Positions 1 through 11,260 of a DNA stretch of 64,000 bases are shown here, piece by piece (position 1 is the stretch's first letter; each line of letters begins with the position of its first letter). The stretch lies in NCBI GenBank assembly GCA_914767885.1, contig CAJZBQ010000060.1, positions 682,001 through 746,000 of the forward strand, given 5' to 3'. Under the pieces are notes generated by a model. That model was given only the letters and a program-made list of their open reading frames with translations. It was not told the origin of the DNA and made no database searches. The position numbers and the translations under genes are program-made. This DNA is from Blepharisma stoltei. Lineage: Eukaryota > Ciliophora > Heterotrichea > Heterotrichida > Blepharismidae.

Positions 1-1
1 T

Positions 2-751
2 CTCGTCACAGGTGGGGCAAATGGAATTGGTAAAGCCTGGTCCCAAGAGCTCGCAAAGCTAGGTTTTAACATTTTAATTATTGATTTTGACTGAGAAGCT
101 GCCAATCAAGCTAAAGAAACGATTGAGCTTAACTATAAAGTTGTTGTCGAAATGCTCATATTAGATCTATCTGATCAAGATAACATTGCAAATGTCGGAA
201 AATTCATAGAAGAAAACAACCTAGACATTTCCATACTCGTCAACAATGCTGGTGCTCACAAAATGGCTCCAGTTAAGGACATGCCAAATGAAGATATTAT
301 GAAACTGATAAACACCAATGTCATAGCTATGACTCTATTGACAAGGCTGCTACTACCAAAATTATTAGAAAGAAAACAGAGGTCAGCAATAATCAACATG
401 TCCTCAGTTTCTGCACATATAGGATTCCCTTATTCCACAGTTTATGCAGCTACTAAATCTTATATAAGGATTTTTTCAGCAAGCTTAAGAGAAGAAATTA
501 AAGAAAAAATTGACGTTTTAGTTGTGTCGCCTGAAGGAGTCAGCACAAATATGACGAAAAAACCAGTAGGAGGGGATATTGTGAGGCCTGAAGACTGTGT
601 AATAGGAGCTCTTAAAGAGCTTGGAAGAAGAATTGAAACTTTTGGAGCCCCAAGACATACGTGGAATGGATGGAAAAACAGCTTTTTTTCTGATGCTACA
701 AGAAGTGAGAGGACTGAAAGATATTTACGGAAATATTTTATTAATAAGTAG
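2..751 (+). CDS. Short-chain dehydrogenase/reductase (HSD17B12/3-ketoacyl-CoA reductase-like), 5' truncated by window
   Basis: NAD(P)-dependent reductase of the SDR superfamily. The frame is open from base 2. It shows the Rossmann motif TGGANGIG at once, then NNAG, the catalytic Ser region (NMSSVSA) and the YAATK catalytic pair, in the usual order for a classical SDR. A TGA at 92-94 must be read as Trp, so any track starting at 152 misses the cofactor-binding half. The spacing and the C-terminal layout resemble microsomal very-long-chain 3-oxoacyl-CoA reductases, but the substrate is inference. The N-terminal membrane region would lie left of the window. It ends with TAG at 749-751, only 12 bases before the stop of the convergent FHA gene. 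Confidence 0.85.
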
Positions 752-763
752 TCGTTGGGTCTA

Positions 764-2956
764 TTAATCTTGGAATTGGGCATGAAATTTATAGTCATTT
801 ATTGAGAAAATGTCATCATTATTGATTTTTTCAAATGCAGAAAATTCTTGGTGGTCTATTTGACTTCTCCGCTTTAGCCCAAAGTAAGTAAAGTTTCTTG
901 ATTCAAGGTCTTTTAGATATATCTTTCCACCAATTCATTCAAATTGAGCGTGTTTTCGACTTATTTCATCATTATTTAGTATAATGTCATCCCTTTCTAC
1001 AGATCTTCCTATTATAAAATTTCTTTCAGTTAAGCGTATCTTTGTTTCCAATCCGTGGAGCTCTCCTTTATTCCAACGGATTGTAATTTCACTTTTATTA
1101 ATATAAATGACCTCAAAAATTTGACTTGATTGAATTTTACCTAGCCTGATGATCATTCCTGGCTGAAGAGCTATTGGATGATTTGGACTGAGTCTTTTCC
1201 AGACAATTGATCTATAAAATTCGTTTTTGTCACTATTAGAGGTCGTAAGACCATTTTATGGCGGAGCCAAAGCTCACCGCCTAGGCCTTATGGCCTTAAT
1301 TACCCACCGCAAGTGACGACAAGGCAGTTTATCTCCTCATCTCGCGCCTGTTGTCTTGGCCAGAACACCCATTTTCGATGCGATTAACCCTATTAACTTG
1401 GGTCTCCTCCATCGGAGTCCGATGAGCTGTGGACTTGCTTCCATCTTGCCTTAGACGATTCACCTCTCTGCCAACTCTGAATTGCGCAGAGATCGTGCAG
1501 CCTATGCTGCCCAGTCTTCGTCCCACATGCCTTGATGTCGGTCTATCTCACCAGCCATCCTATCCCAGGAGCCCCGTTCACCCGATGGTAGGGCTCGGCT
1601 AAAGGAAAAGCTCAAGGTCTGTAGAGCAAAAACCTCACCTGGGAGAAATAACTAACTTAATTTAAGCATGCTCTAGGTCGGTCGAGCTGGATTTCTCGGA
1701 CATTTATTTCTAACTTAATCTAATCACTATAAGAAGTATCAACACAATAAAATCCATCATCCAAATTTACAATACACATATGAATTTGGCTGAAATATGA
1801 CCATATAGGGTCGAAATTTACTTTATTTATATTTTCACCATCTATATATTTCCCAAATGCAGTTACCCTCTTGGTCTTGTCTTTATTATTAGCAATAATT
1901 ATCTGCTGCCCTACTTGTAAAAATATCAATTCATTAGGAGCAGCCATAACTGTTAATGCCAAATTAGGTTTAAAATCACTATTTTTTTCTATTCTATACT
2001 TCATACTTTCAATTAGACTATATACTGAATTCAAAATTCTATAGGCATTAAAAGACTGATATTCTCCAAAAAATATAAAGCAAAAATCTTCAAGTCCTGG
2101 AATGCATGCTTCTGGATGGTCAGAATTATCTGATAAAATATAAGTCACTAATTCTTTTAGATATCCAGTTTTAAAAAAACCATAAATTTCAAGATAACCT
2201 AACTCCCCCCGTGAGCGAATAAAACCATTAGAAAATTCCCCATTTTTTTGCCCAAAAACTCACCCTCCATAACGAACAAAAATTTTTTTATGAAAAAAAA
2301 ATTATATATAAATGATAATTAGTATAATGAAATCTATAACTAGTTCTATTTAATTTTAAAGAAATTGTGCTTTAAAACATAAATTTTATATAAATTAAAT
2401 TAACATATTGCTTTCAATTTTTGCGAATTAAAATATCGAAAAAAAATTGTTTTGTTCGCTCACGGAGAGGGGGGAGTAAGAGTTTTATAGCCGCTTGCTC
2501 TAAATTGACTGTATTTATTTCTTTTCATATTAGCCTTGCTAATTTCTGCATCATTGCTTTTCTCAGTAAGTCTGATATAGGAATATTCTGGTCTTGTATT
2601 AACGGGGATAGCCCTATATCTTCGCAAACAAGAGTTTGGCAAATTTGAGAGCAAAAACAATCAATAAAGTGCTTTGTGAAATAATCCAAAATTTTATAGC
2701 CGTCTTCAGGATTATTTTCAAAGGTTAAGCCTATATTTGTGATATGTTCTGAAAAAAGTAATAACCTTTCTATATAAACTGGAAATGAGTGGACAAACCT
2801 AAGTGTCTGAGAAGCTATTGAATGGAGGCGAGATTCTTGCAATGGATAATTTGGGATTTTTATTGATTTTAATTTATTGTAAAGAGAGACAATATGCTGA
2901 TTGTTATTCTGATTTGAGGATGGCTCTAGAGTAGAAAACAGTCTTGATTTCTGCAT
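764..2956 (-). CDS. FHA-domain protein, interrupted by two IESs
   Basis: Reading minus from ATG at 2954-2956, three blocks join into one 473-aa protein after removing 2200-2476 and 1234-1727 (1422 nt left, a multiple of three). The C-terminal part is a forkhead-associated domain with RNFIIGRSVERD, the SRKH core and a later DLESRN segment; FHA domains bind phosphothreonine peptides. The last 57 residues are only reached by reading TGA at 935-937 as Trp. The N-terminal half has no domain I recognise. Function is probably phospho-dependent scaffolding; partners are unknown. The junctions are seen in sequence, the FHA call is family knowledge. Confidence 0.8.
1234..1727. mobile_element. GC-rich SINE-like IES (494 bp) in the FHA gene
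   Basis: Much more GC-rich than the surroundings and full of stops in the gene frame. It is flanked by a 7-bp direct repeat (TCACTAT at 1230-1236 and 1724-1730) containing TA. Removing one repeat plus the insert joins ...TSYSD to KNEFYR in frame. Near its right side it has AACTTAATTTAAG, a motif shared with the inserts at 18101-18625 and 53377-53545. Confidence 0.8.
2200..2476. mobile_element. MITE-type IES, 277 bp, TSD TAA
   Basis: Inverted termini CTCCCCCCGTGAGCGAA / TTCGCTCACGGAG...GGGGAG with TAA at 2200-2202 and 2477-2479. Excision rejoins ...AAIKLL with GYLEIYGF in the FHA gene frame. A shortened member of the C-rich MITE family found 14 times in this window. Confidence 0.9.
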
Positions 2957-3338
2957 TTATTATAGAAAATATGAAAGTATTGAACTATTTTGTATAAAAT
3001 GGGAAAGTCATGAGCCAAAAAGTTTACTTTTTAACTAATTTAGCTTTATATCAGTCGATATTTTATTTTTATTTAAAAATTAAAATTTGTTTCTAAAATA
3101 CATTAAGAAGCAGCACATCTAATTTCAATTATTAAACATTACTGAAAAAAGAGCATATTAAGCACATTGTTATCTATTAAAGTTTTATAAATATATTAAT
3201 TAATAATTACTTATTCGCTAATTCCAATTTTTTCAAATTCTGAATAACAATGAAAAATCATATTTACGATTAAAAAATAATTATTTCAAAATTAAATTAA
3301 AATTGTTAATGAAGAACAAGATTTTTGTATGACTCTCT
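2957..3338. other. Intergenic, AT-rich
   Basis: Lies between the divergent starts of the FHA gene and the next plus-strand gene. No ORF, repeat or RNA fold was recognised. It presumably holds both promoters. Confidence 0.5.
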
Positions 3339-4249
3339 ATGTTTTGCTGCAATAATAATGAAAAAGAAGCCGAAGAAAACATTACATCAAACAACAATCA
3401 TTCTATCAACGAAGCTGGAGTAAATTCTGGGAATCCTTTAAAGGAAATAAGTGAATTTGAGTCACACAACTCATCAAATGTAAAGGTAAAAACTCCAAAT
3501 ATATCAGAAATAATAAATCTAGCTCCACCTGACGCAAAATGTTCAGATAAAGGAAGCCCAAACTCAGGCTTAGTCTTAGTTAAATTCCTTTTCTTCCGCC
3601 TTTTGGACGCCTCGCTTGCTTTCCTTGCCCTGCTCCCAGTGTGCACCTAAGTGCCACAGGCTACCACTCAGCTCCTTCCGGTCATGGGGCTTGGTCATGC
3701 TATCCCGGAAGTAGGCGAACTGGGTCATCGTGCTTCACGTCGCCAGACTAGGGTTAGAGCTAAGGATTAACTCCTTAGCTCTTGTCGGCTCCTGCCATGC
3801 CCTCCAAATTGGCACTAGCGGTCCCTAGAGGAAAAACCCTTTTTGCCCCGTGTCCTATCGGGACGACCCTAGGATCGTCGTTGCTGGACTGGGAGGGAAA
3901 CCTAGCCGCACACAAACGACCAGTACCCATTCCAGACCTTTCCCTGGGCGGATTGGCTTCAGGCCGCAGCAAGGTCCCCAATCTCGCCACAGTTCCGGGA
4001 GAGGACGGGTCGGTGTCGTCGCCATTTTATTTGTGTAGCCCAAAATCAGGAGAGGAAACCAAAAAAGCTTATTTTTTCAGAAGTCCAACGTTTGGAAAAC
4101 CCTCTTTTTCTGACCTTTGTCAGCAGTATGTTGACAAAGAAGAAAGCACTGGCGGAACCAAAATTAAAATTGAAGGAAAATCAGAGAAAAAGAGAAGAAG
4201 AAAGCGTAAAGAAGTGAGTAAGAAAAATTCAAAGGACTCAAAGGATTAA
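3339..4249 (+). CDS. Small unknown protein with basic tail, interrupted by one IES
   Basis: Begins MFCCNNNEKE. Removing 3548-4035 leaves 423 nt, a 140-aa protein. The second exon-like block starts at SPKSGEET and contains a KKRRRKRK cluster near the C-terminus that could be a nuclear signal. The two N-terminal cysteines could be lipidated, but there is no glycine for myristoylation. No family recognised. The apparent ORF running through the GC-rich insert is not coding. Confidence 0.65.
3548..4035. mobile_element. GC-rich SINE-like IES (488 bp)
   Basis: GC-rich island between TA at 3548-3549 and 4036-4037. An imperfect 14-bp direct repeat, AGCCCAAANTCAGG, follows each boundary (3555-3568 and 4037-4050), so the source insertion may have duplicated that target. 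TA-to-TA removal gives KCSD-SPKSGEE in frame. ORFs inside have no recognisable product. Confidence 0.75.
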
Positions 4250-4268
4250 ATGTAAATTATTTGTAAAA

Positions 4269-6445
4269 ATGGAATCATTATATGGAGCGATTAAACAAAC
4301 TTTAGGCCCATTGGGAAGAGATATTTTGTTGAGTAAAGCAGCGGTTTTAACAAATCAAGGGAGTATAATAATCGATAATGTGGAAGAGAGTTCTCATTTA
4401 GTCCAAGTAGTCTTAATCTTATTTACAGGGGAGAATCTGCATATTGGTAAGGCAGTCACCAAGGATGGGGTTCATCCGCTTTGCAATGAAATCGTTCAAG
4501 CTGGGTCTGGTTGAGATGAATCCCTCAGTGAGAAAAGATCGACACCATCTTGCTCTTTTTGGGCATTTGACGCCATGGGACAGTGTTTACTTTTCCTCTT
4601 ATGCCTCCTCCTTGCCTCTCAGCTCCTGTATTAAGTGGGCGGACTACGGACTTCTGCGGCTGCTGCTTGGGCTGCACGAAGATTGTCCGCACAGAATCCC
4701 CAAAATGGAATTTCTGCTGACTTTCGGCAAAAGGGAAAAATTCAAAACTTCCGGTTTTACGTAAGAGAGTTGCCCTATTGGTTTAGGTATTACCTGTAGA
4801 CCTTGCTGGGCTTTCCCTTTCCAATTCTGTACCTCCGCTCTCTAAGTAAAATCCAACTCTGAAAGCGGATTTTGGCTAAGCTCCAAAAACGTCATGGAAT
4901 TGCTTACCTAGCATTGCTGTCCATTTCTGATTTCGCAAAAACCTTGCCGGACATACTGTAAATATGTGCTCAAAGTTGCATGGCCGGAGGCCATGCTTAG
5001 TCCAAGTAGTCAAGAAAACGTTAAAACACCTAGTAGATGGAAAATCTCAATTTGTAATTCTGAGCTATTTGTTTATAAAAGCAATAGAAACAGAAAGAAG
5101 AAATAAAACAGTTCAAATGATTGAAAAACTGTATTTTTCATGCTTTGATAGAGTTATAATAGAGCCTTTTATCAAAATTGTAAAGCATATTTAGTCAAAA
5201 AGAGATGAAAATGCTGCAGAAATGCTGGCGTGAACTGCATTATATGGGAAATATACAAGAGAAAAAACAATTGAAATTATAAAAATTGCAGAAAATGCAG
5301 CGAATCATGATTTCAGTTATAGAAATCTGGAGTTTACCTATGAAATTCTTGAAGCCATTTATGTTGGAGATGCAATCAAGCTTGTTAAAGGAAATATAAT
5401 CAGAGGCCAAATCTCAAAAATTTTCTCTGGCAATAGATTAAACCCAAAAATTATCATAATTCCAAGCAGAGACCTTATCCCCGTGTCAATTGAAACAGAT
5501 ATCTCAAATTTACTTGAATATTCCTTAAATTTGCAGCAAGAGCTTTTATTATATTTACAAGAAAATAATTTTTCTGTTGCTATTCTAGATTCTTCAGCTC
5601 CATTATGAGTAAAAGACTCATTTTGTTCTCTAAAAACAACCGTCGCAGAAGGTTTTAATAATAAAAAAGCCCCGTACAGTTCATCCTCCCTAACTATATT
5701 ATTTACTTGAGACATTTTAGCAAAATAATGATTTTTACCAATGGCTATTTGTAAATTTTCGACTAAAAATGCTGAGAAAATACCTCTAAAAGTGGGACCA
5801 AAAACAACTGTGTTAGAAGTACAATTAAAATAGGCTGCCCATCCAGATGATATGAAAAGACTAATTTTAAGCTCTTCTGGGAATTTATCTGAATCAAAAT
5901 TCGGGTTTACTTTGAATCTTTCTAGCTATGAGATTATCAGCAATTTATGAGGAGTTTATTTAATTCTTGAATATCCTGAAGCCCCTCCAACTTTGATTTT
6001 GCCAGAAAATCAATTGAGTAAATACGACTTTGAATCAATCAAAAAATTAATTGGGATATGAAAGCAATGATCAATTGATTATATAGTAATCCCAGGGGGT
6101 GGAATATTTGAAGCTATTGTATCATCAAACTTGCATGAGTTTCCATTATTGCAAACAGTTTTCAGAAATTATTTAAGAGTTTTATATGAAAATTGTGCCC
6201 CAGCATTCCAAGAACCAGAAAAAATGTGAAGAGAATTTTTAGTTAATTTACTTTTGGGGACTCCAAAATCTATCCAAGTTGACCTCGAAGACGGATCTGC
6301 AACTCTTGAATATAATCCAAAAACAGTAGAGTCTCTGAATTTAAAGTAGTTTTTATATAGAATTACAAATTTCAGATTACTAATTGAAATGTGGATTCAG
6401 TTAGCTAGAATTGACATTATCTTGGAGGACAATAATAAGAAATAG
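4269..6445 (+). CDS. BBS10-like chaperonin-related protein
   Basis: Divergent group II chaperonin relative. LGPLGRD near the N-terminus, then a VDGKSQFVILSYLF segment where true chaperonins have the GDGTT nucleotide loop, and IVIPGGGIFE plus LLGTPKSI near the C-terminus. This order and spacing resemble BBS10, which helps assemble the BBSome in ciliated cells. The coding sequence is obtained by removing the 599-bp IES at 4399-4997 and three 15-nt introns (5180-5194, 5819-5833, 6346-6360). One in-frame TAA near 5725 remains. Removing a short TA-bounded segment of about 45-57 bp would clear it, but the exact borders are ambiguous. BBS12 or MKKS are alternatives. Confidence 0.6.
4399..4997. mobile_element. 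GC-rich SINE-like IES (599 bp) with 15-bp TSD
   Basis: Flanked by a perfect 15-bp direct repeat TTAGTCCAAGTAGTC (4398-4412 and 4997-5011), which contains TA twice. Removal of one copy rejoins SSHLVQVV-KKTLKHL in frame. Long target duplications without terminal inverted repeats point to a retroposon. Confidence 0.85.
5180..5194 (+). other. 15-nt intron
   Basis: GTAAAGCATATTTAG; removal eliminates an in-frame TAG and keeps the chaperonin-like frame. Confidence 0.85.
5819..5833 (+). other. 15-nt intron
   Basis: GTACAATTAAAATAG; removal eliminates an in-frame TAG. Confidence 0.85.
6346..6360 (+). other. 15-nt intron
   Basis: GTAGTTTTTATATAG; removal extends the protein by 28 residues to TAG at 6443-6445. 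Confidence 0.8.
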
Positions 6446-6612
6446 ATAGAAAAATAAATTAATTATATTAGATAGCAATGCAAATTATATTCAAATATCA
6501 GGCATCCAGGCACTTTTAGGTTTAAAAGATTCTCGTTAATATTTGAAAAATTTAATTAAATAGATATTTTTGAATAATTAATGATAATAACCAAATAACT
6601 TGATATTTAATA

Positions 6613-7600
6613 ATGGAAGTTCCTTCGAAAAATTTAGCAATAGCAGGATGCGTTATAGCTATTTCAGCTGGAATTCTCGTCTACTTATATCAAAAGAAAA
6701 ATCAAAAAAATGATATGCTTAAAGTAGAAATTCTTTCCAAGGAATCTTTTATTGAAATCTGTCAAAAAATCAGAAAGGAGTATTCCAACAATTATTGGCC
6801 ATAAATCTTATTATTAATTAACTTATATCTGCATCTCGCTAGGATAATTCTCTAGAAAAACTGAACCTCATAGCCAAAAATACAAGAAATGAATATTTCT
6901 TAGATAAAAAAGCAAATTCAGGCACTCTATTATTTATAGTCTTTTGGCGTTATTTCTAATCGGCTCCCACGAGCTAAAAATGGGCTTCCATGTGGAATTT
7001 CTGGATTTTCACGCGTGAAATCCATCTTTGGCTCATGGGAGCTGATCAGAAATTCAAGCAAGGGACTATAATTATTATTGGCCAGCAGTTAAGGCATGCC
7101 GAATCGAGCGCAGAAAATATCCTCCAAGATCAGAGCATTATGAGCATGCTATAGTAAATTTCCAAAAAAAGACCAAAGCATTTTTGGACCATGCCACAGA
7201 GCATGTAACTAAAAATTATCGAGTTTCTCCTAAAGTTTTTGAAGACTCAGTCAATTACTACGACTCTTTCCCAGAGATTTCACAATATTCTGAAGAAATC
7301 GTCAAGCCAGCTTATACGGAAGACATAAAATTGCATCTCACTAAAGAGCGAGTTATTGAGTTTATGATGTATTACTCGAACCGATTTACTGAGCTTAATG
7401 CTGATTATTTAGATTTTGATGAGTATTTAGTCGTCACAAGCCAAATTGAGGATGAAATTTACTCGAATTATCAAATAGAAGTGGAAGAGCTGAATAATGA
7501 GTACGAAAAATATAAAGCTGAGCTTGAAGATATAGTAGAGCCAATGAAGACTCAAACTTCATATATTTTAGCTGCTGCTGATGACTCTTTTGAGAACTAA
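6613..7600 (+). CDS. Unknown protein with N-terminal membrane anchor, one IES
   Basis: After removal of 6793-7075 the frame gives 234 aa. Residues about 9-26 form one hydrophobic segment (IAGCVIAISAGILVYLY) followed by lysines, which suggests a single anchor with the rest cytosolic. The remainder is charged and helical, with no catalytic motif I recognise. The stop at 7598-7600 overlaps the end of a possible minus-strand ORF. Confidence 0.7.
6793..7075. mobile_element. IES (283 bp) with 11-bp TSD and internal palindrome
   Basis: Direct repeat ATTATTGGCCA at both ends (about 6791-6801 and 7074-7084). Its right half, 6947-7070, is an imperfect inverted repeat that starts TATAGTC and ends GACTATA, with GGCTCCCA...TGGGAGCTGAT arms. 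It may be a palindromic element nested in an older insert. Excision joins SNNYWP to AVKACR. Confidence 0.8.
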
Positions 7601-7827
7601 ATCTTAGGTAATTTAAAGCAATTGATAAAAATTTTTAATTTAATTAAAGCTACTATAATGGTAATGATAGATAAAAAAGCTGCCAAAATTATGTCAGTGA
7701 AGTATCTTACTATAGATTTTTTCACTAAATTCTGGCACTCACATTTGTGTAATAATCCATGCAGAGACTTGAATAAAATATCTCTCTTATAAGCCCATTC
7801 GCGATCAAAATTTTTTTGCACAGACAA
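7597..7827 (-). CDS. Possible small membrane protein (doubtful)
   Basis: An open minus frame of about 76 codons with a hydrophobic stretch (IILAAFLSIITIIVALI). No clear ATG; a 15-nt GT...AG segment just upstream (GTAAGATTTTCCTAG) suggests a first exon, but the phase does not fit. Its stop overlaps that of the gene to the left. Could be 3' flank rather than a gene. Confidence 0.25.
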   Translation of the reverse strand: MSVQKNFDREWAYKRDILFKSLHGLLHKCECQNLVKKSIVRYFTDIILAAFLSIITIIVALIKLKIFINCFKLPKI

Positions 7828-7905
7828 AAGGGATGCTAGGAAAATCTTACTTCTATTATAAGTTTATATCTCATTATTAAACGAATTGCTAGTAAAGAAA
7901 ATTAT

Positions 7906-9471
7906 TTAGTCATCTTCGATTCCATTGAACAACTTCGCTCTGTATTCTGAAATTAGATTTTCCAACTTAAGTTCTTCGCTCTTTTTACTATCTTTCTTCA
8001 CCCTTCTCTTGCTGGGAGAATCTTCAAATTCAATCATTTCAATTTCAAAATCATCTTTCCTCTTTCTCTTTGTAGGTTTTTCAGATGAAGCATCTTTTTT
8101 CTTTTTGCCTTCAGATTTTGATACTTTATTTTCTTTCTCTACAAAAACTTCATTTTCCTCAATTTTTTCTGTTTCTCGAGCTTCCTTCATCATTTTTCTT
8201 TTCATTCTTTGTCGCTTACCCCTCCCCATTTTTGTCGATTTTTCTTCTTTTTCTTCAGTTTTTAATTTTGTTTTAAGCTCTTCTTTCAATTTTTGTTGCC
8301 TTGCAAGCTTCAGCTTTCTTAGCCTGATCATCCTATGATCTTCCAAGGCAAATTCAACAATTGGCTTTTTTCCTTTTCCAAAAATTTTATCATTATTGTT
8401 CAGTCCTCTAAGACAAGTCAATGCATATTCATGCTCTTTGCACTCTACAAACCCAAACCCTCTAGAAATCGCATTCCCATGTGAGTCCAACTTGTCTTTG
8501 TCTCTTTTAATTTTTATCTGTGTAAATAATTTTTTATTTTCTAGCTCTGGGTTATTTTTTATCAAAATTTGTTTTAAAGCATTTTTCAGCTTTTTTTCAT
8601 CGACAGCTTTAGGCAAATTTCTTATAACAAGCCTTGTTTGTGATACAAAAATATTTGGGTTCATTAATTTTTCTTTTTTGGTTTGGGCTGCACGAGTTCT
8701 TCTCTCAATGTCTTCTTTGGTGAGTGTCGAAAATTCTTCGGAGTTTGGCATAATAATTCCTTCTTTGCTTAAAGCGAGGTTTCTTTTATCAACTTTAGCA
8801 GGCTTGGCGGATTTTATTTTGGCTGCCTCTTCTCTAGAAACAGCGATCATTATGTTAAGCTTTCGGTCATCAAGGACTAGGCCTTCCTCTTCTTTGGATT
8901 TTGCTAGGGCTTTTTCGGCGTCTTCTTGGGATTTATAAGTCACAAAGGCGGTGCCTTTGGATTCTCCTGTGTCTTTGTCTAATACAAGATTAGCGGATTT
9001 CAGCTTGCCGAATTGGCTGAAGAACTCTTGGAGAGATTCTTCTTCGGTGTCAAAGCTCAGATTTTGTATAAAAAGACACTTTCCTTTGTCTAAACGGTTT
9101 GGCTTAGGCTTGGGAGCTTCTTCTTCCTTTTTTTCTTCTTCAGGCTCTTTGTGTGGCTTGAATTCTTTGTTTAATTCTTCTTGTTTTAGAGCTTGATTAT
9201 ATTTGTCTTTGCTTAAAGAATAATCGATAGAAATTTGTCTGTTTTGTATTTTTTTGTTGTTAAGGAGCTTAATAGCTTTTTCTGATATATTTTTCTTCTC
9301 GAATTCCACAAAGGCAAAGCCTTTATTTCGCTTTTTAGCTTCTTCCCATGGAAGTTTAAGATCGACTATTTCTCCAATCTTTTCAAGCATTTCTCTGAGT
9401 GCTTTTTCATCCAGGCTAAATGGAAGATTTCTAAGAATTAGCCTTCCTCCATGCTTGCCTAATTTTTTCAT
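7906..9471 (-). CDS. RNA-binding protein with three RRMs, Nop4/RBM28-like
   Basis: A 521-aa protein, no interruption. RRM1 starts LILRNLPF and has GFAFVEF; RRM2 starts LFIQNLSF with GTAFVTY; RRM3 starts LVIRNLP with GFGFVEC. A Lys/Arg/Glu-rich tail follows. This arrangement is typical of nucleolar Nop4 (yeast) and RBM28 (animals), which act in 60S ribosome assembly; those usually have four RRMs, so this may be a reduced form. Role in ribosome biogenesis is inference. Confidence 0.75.
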   Translation of the reverse strand: MKKLGKHGGRLILRNLPFSLDEKALREMLEKIGEIVDLKLPWEEAKKRNKGFAFVEFEKKNISEKAIKLLNNKKIQNRQISIDYSLSKDKYNQALKQEELNKEFKPHKEPEEEKKEEEAPKPKPNRLDKGKCLFIQNLSFDTEEESLQEFFSQFGKLKSANLVLDKDTGESKGTAFVTYKSQEDAEKALAKSKEEEGLVLDDRKLNIMIAVSREEAAKIKSAKPAKVDKRNLALSKEGIIMPNSEEFSTLTKEDIERRTRAAQTKKEKLMNPNIFVSQTRLVIRNLPKAVDEKKLKNALKQILIKNNPELENKKLFTQIKIKRDKDKLDSHGNAISRGFGFVECKEHEYALTCLRGLNNNDKIFGKGKKPIVEFALEDHRMIRLRKLKLARQQKLKEELKTKLKTEEKEEKSTKMGRGKRQRMKRKMMKEARETEKIEENEVFVEKENKVSKSEGKKKKDASSEKPTKRKRKDDFEIEMIEFEDSPSKRRVKKDSKKSEELKLENLISEYRAKLFNGIEDD

Positions 9472-10154
9472 TAAGTTTTATTATTTAAGCCTCTTAATAT
9501 TTAGCAGCAAAAGATAGAGTGTGTAATATATAAGAAAATGTGCTATAAATCACATTATAATGCATAAAGTAGTTACTATAATATTGCTATGATTCATTAT
9601 AATCAAAGATGTTGTAAAATAGAGGCAAGGAATGGAGTGGCTTATTTTTGGCGGTAAAAAATAAGATAGCGCATTGCCTAAACTGATTATTTAACGATCT
9701 TAGTAAAACGACAATTATATATAAAAGGTTTTGACTCTCAAATAAATAAACAAAGCATAGATTTTTTATTTGCAATAATGATATTAAAATAAATTCTTTC
9801 TTGTATATGCATAATATAAATATTTAAATTATTTTAATAATTTTATAATATTAGATAAATGCTCTTGAGTTTAGCATTTTTTACTGAAGAAATTTTCAAA
9901 ATAATTATCGCTATAAAAATACCGATATCTTATTTCTGATGAGCTAATTAAAATGTGACTGATTATTACTCTTAATTAGAGAATGACTTAAACAGAGCTA
10001 AAATATATGCTATCTATTATCTAACAATGTTATTTCCCGTTTATTTAGAATTTATAAATTTTATTTCATAAATAGGTTGATAAAATTATTGCATTTTGCC
10101 CAAAATTTTGAATCTCTAAAATCTATAATGAACCAATAAAAAATTCAAAATCTC
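9472..10154. other. Intergenic, AT-rich
   Basis: Between the divergent starts of the RRM gene and the next plus gene. Only short AT-rich frames; no repeat or RNA recognised. Confidence 0.5.
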
Positions 10155-11260
10155 ATGTCCGTTAAAATTTTTATGAAATCAACAGAAAGCAGCGATATAG
10201 AAAATATTCTTGAGTCACAAACTTGGAAAAAAGCTTCAAAATCAACTAAATCCCCTCCCCGTTAGCTAACAAAAAGTTTTTTATATATATAATTTTTTAT
10301 GAAAAAAAAATGTTTTGATATATAAGTGATAATAAAATCTCTATCTAATTCTGTTTGATTTTGAGCAGCCTTTAATTTTTCAATTGGGATATTTCTATTT
10401 TCTAAAAAAATTTCTATTTATATCAATTTTTTACTCACTCACAGAAGGGGTAGTAAGGCTTGATCTACCTTGTCATATCATAACGAACCGAAGAAAGCGC
10501 CAATTTCATTACTACCAAAAATATCATCTCGTCAGAGTAATAGAAATAATACTGACCTATCATTGATGAACAACCCTTTTATAGATTTAAATCAGATCAC
10601 TGCGAATATTAAACTAATTGAAAAGCTGTCTTCCAAGAAGCCAAAAGAAACTGAGATTTCTGACCTTAATAAGTCAATAAGGGTTCCTGCTTTCCCTAAA
10701 AAGCCATTTGGAATGCATACCCAGAGTTTAAATTCAAGTTTATTATTTACTGAAGTGAAAAAGAAACATATCATAAATACAAGCTTGATCGAAGATGATA
10801 TAAAATTAATCAAGTCTATACATGGCAGGCATGTAAGCTGTAAAAATAATAAGATCGAAATATTTGGGCCAAAAGTGCAGCTAAATAAGATTAGAAGATC
10901 TGCAACAACTGTGTCTATACCTAATTTTTCGTCAGAAAAATGGGTTAAGAAAAGAACTTTAAATTTTACTTACTCCCTCCGTGAGTGAATAAAATCATTG
11001 AAAAACCCTTACTTTTTTTGCTATGAAAAAATTTTTTATATATAAGTAATGAAATCTCTAGCTATATTTTTTAAACAAATTGCTTTTAAAACATAAATTT
11101 TACAAATTAAAATAATTCTTACTTCCCAATTTTTACGAATTGGGACTTTTTTAAATTTCTTAAAAAAAAAACTTTATATTAAAAAAAATAGCCCTCTGCT
11201 AGCAATCAAAATTGTTTTGTTCGTTCATGGAGGGGAATTTATAATTATGATGGTAAGTAA
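10155..11260 (+). CDS. Unknown basic protein, two MITE IESs
   Basis: Starts MSVKIFMKSTESS. Removing 10247-10453 and 10971-11239 leaves 630 nt, a 209-aa protein rich in Lys and Ser, ending ...NFTYNYDGK. TGA in the segment after the first IES reads as Trp (KAWSTLSYH). No family recognised. The multiple-of-three length after double excision supports the model. Confidence 0.6.
10247..10453. mobile_element. Degenerate MITE IES, 207 bp, TSD TAA
   Basis: Ends ATCCCCTCCCCGTTAGC... and ...TCACAGAAGGGGTAG, with TAA at both sides (10247, 10454). Diverged member of the C-rich MITE family. Confidence 0.75.
10971..11239. mobile_element. MITE IES, 269 bp, TSD TTA
   Basis: Left end CTCCCTCCGTGAGTGAA, right end TTGTTCGTTCATGGAGGGG; TTA at 10970-10972 and 11239-11241. 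Confidence 0.8.

Noticed and set aside
92-94. In-frame TGA as evidence of pseudogenes
   Set aside because: TGA falls on conserved Trp positions throughout, so it is a sense codon.
3782-4035. Open frames in the GC-rich block
   Set aside because: They lie within an excised insert, have no recognisable product, and the host gene frame resumes only after the block.
8085-9517. Several plus-strand ORFs over the RRM gene
   Set aside because: Mirror frames of a strongly coding minus gene, Phe/Ser-rich artefacts of Lys/Glu codons.
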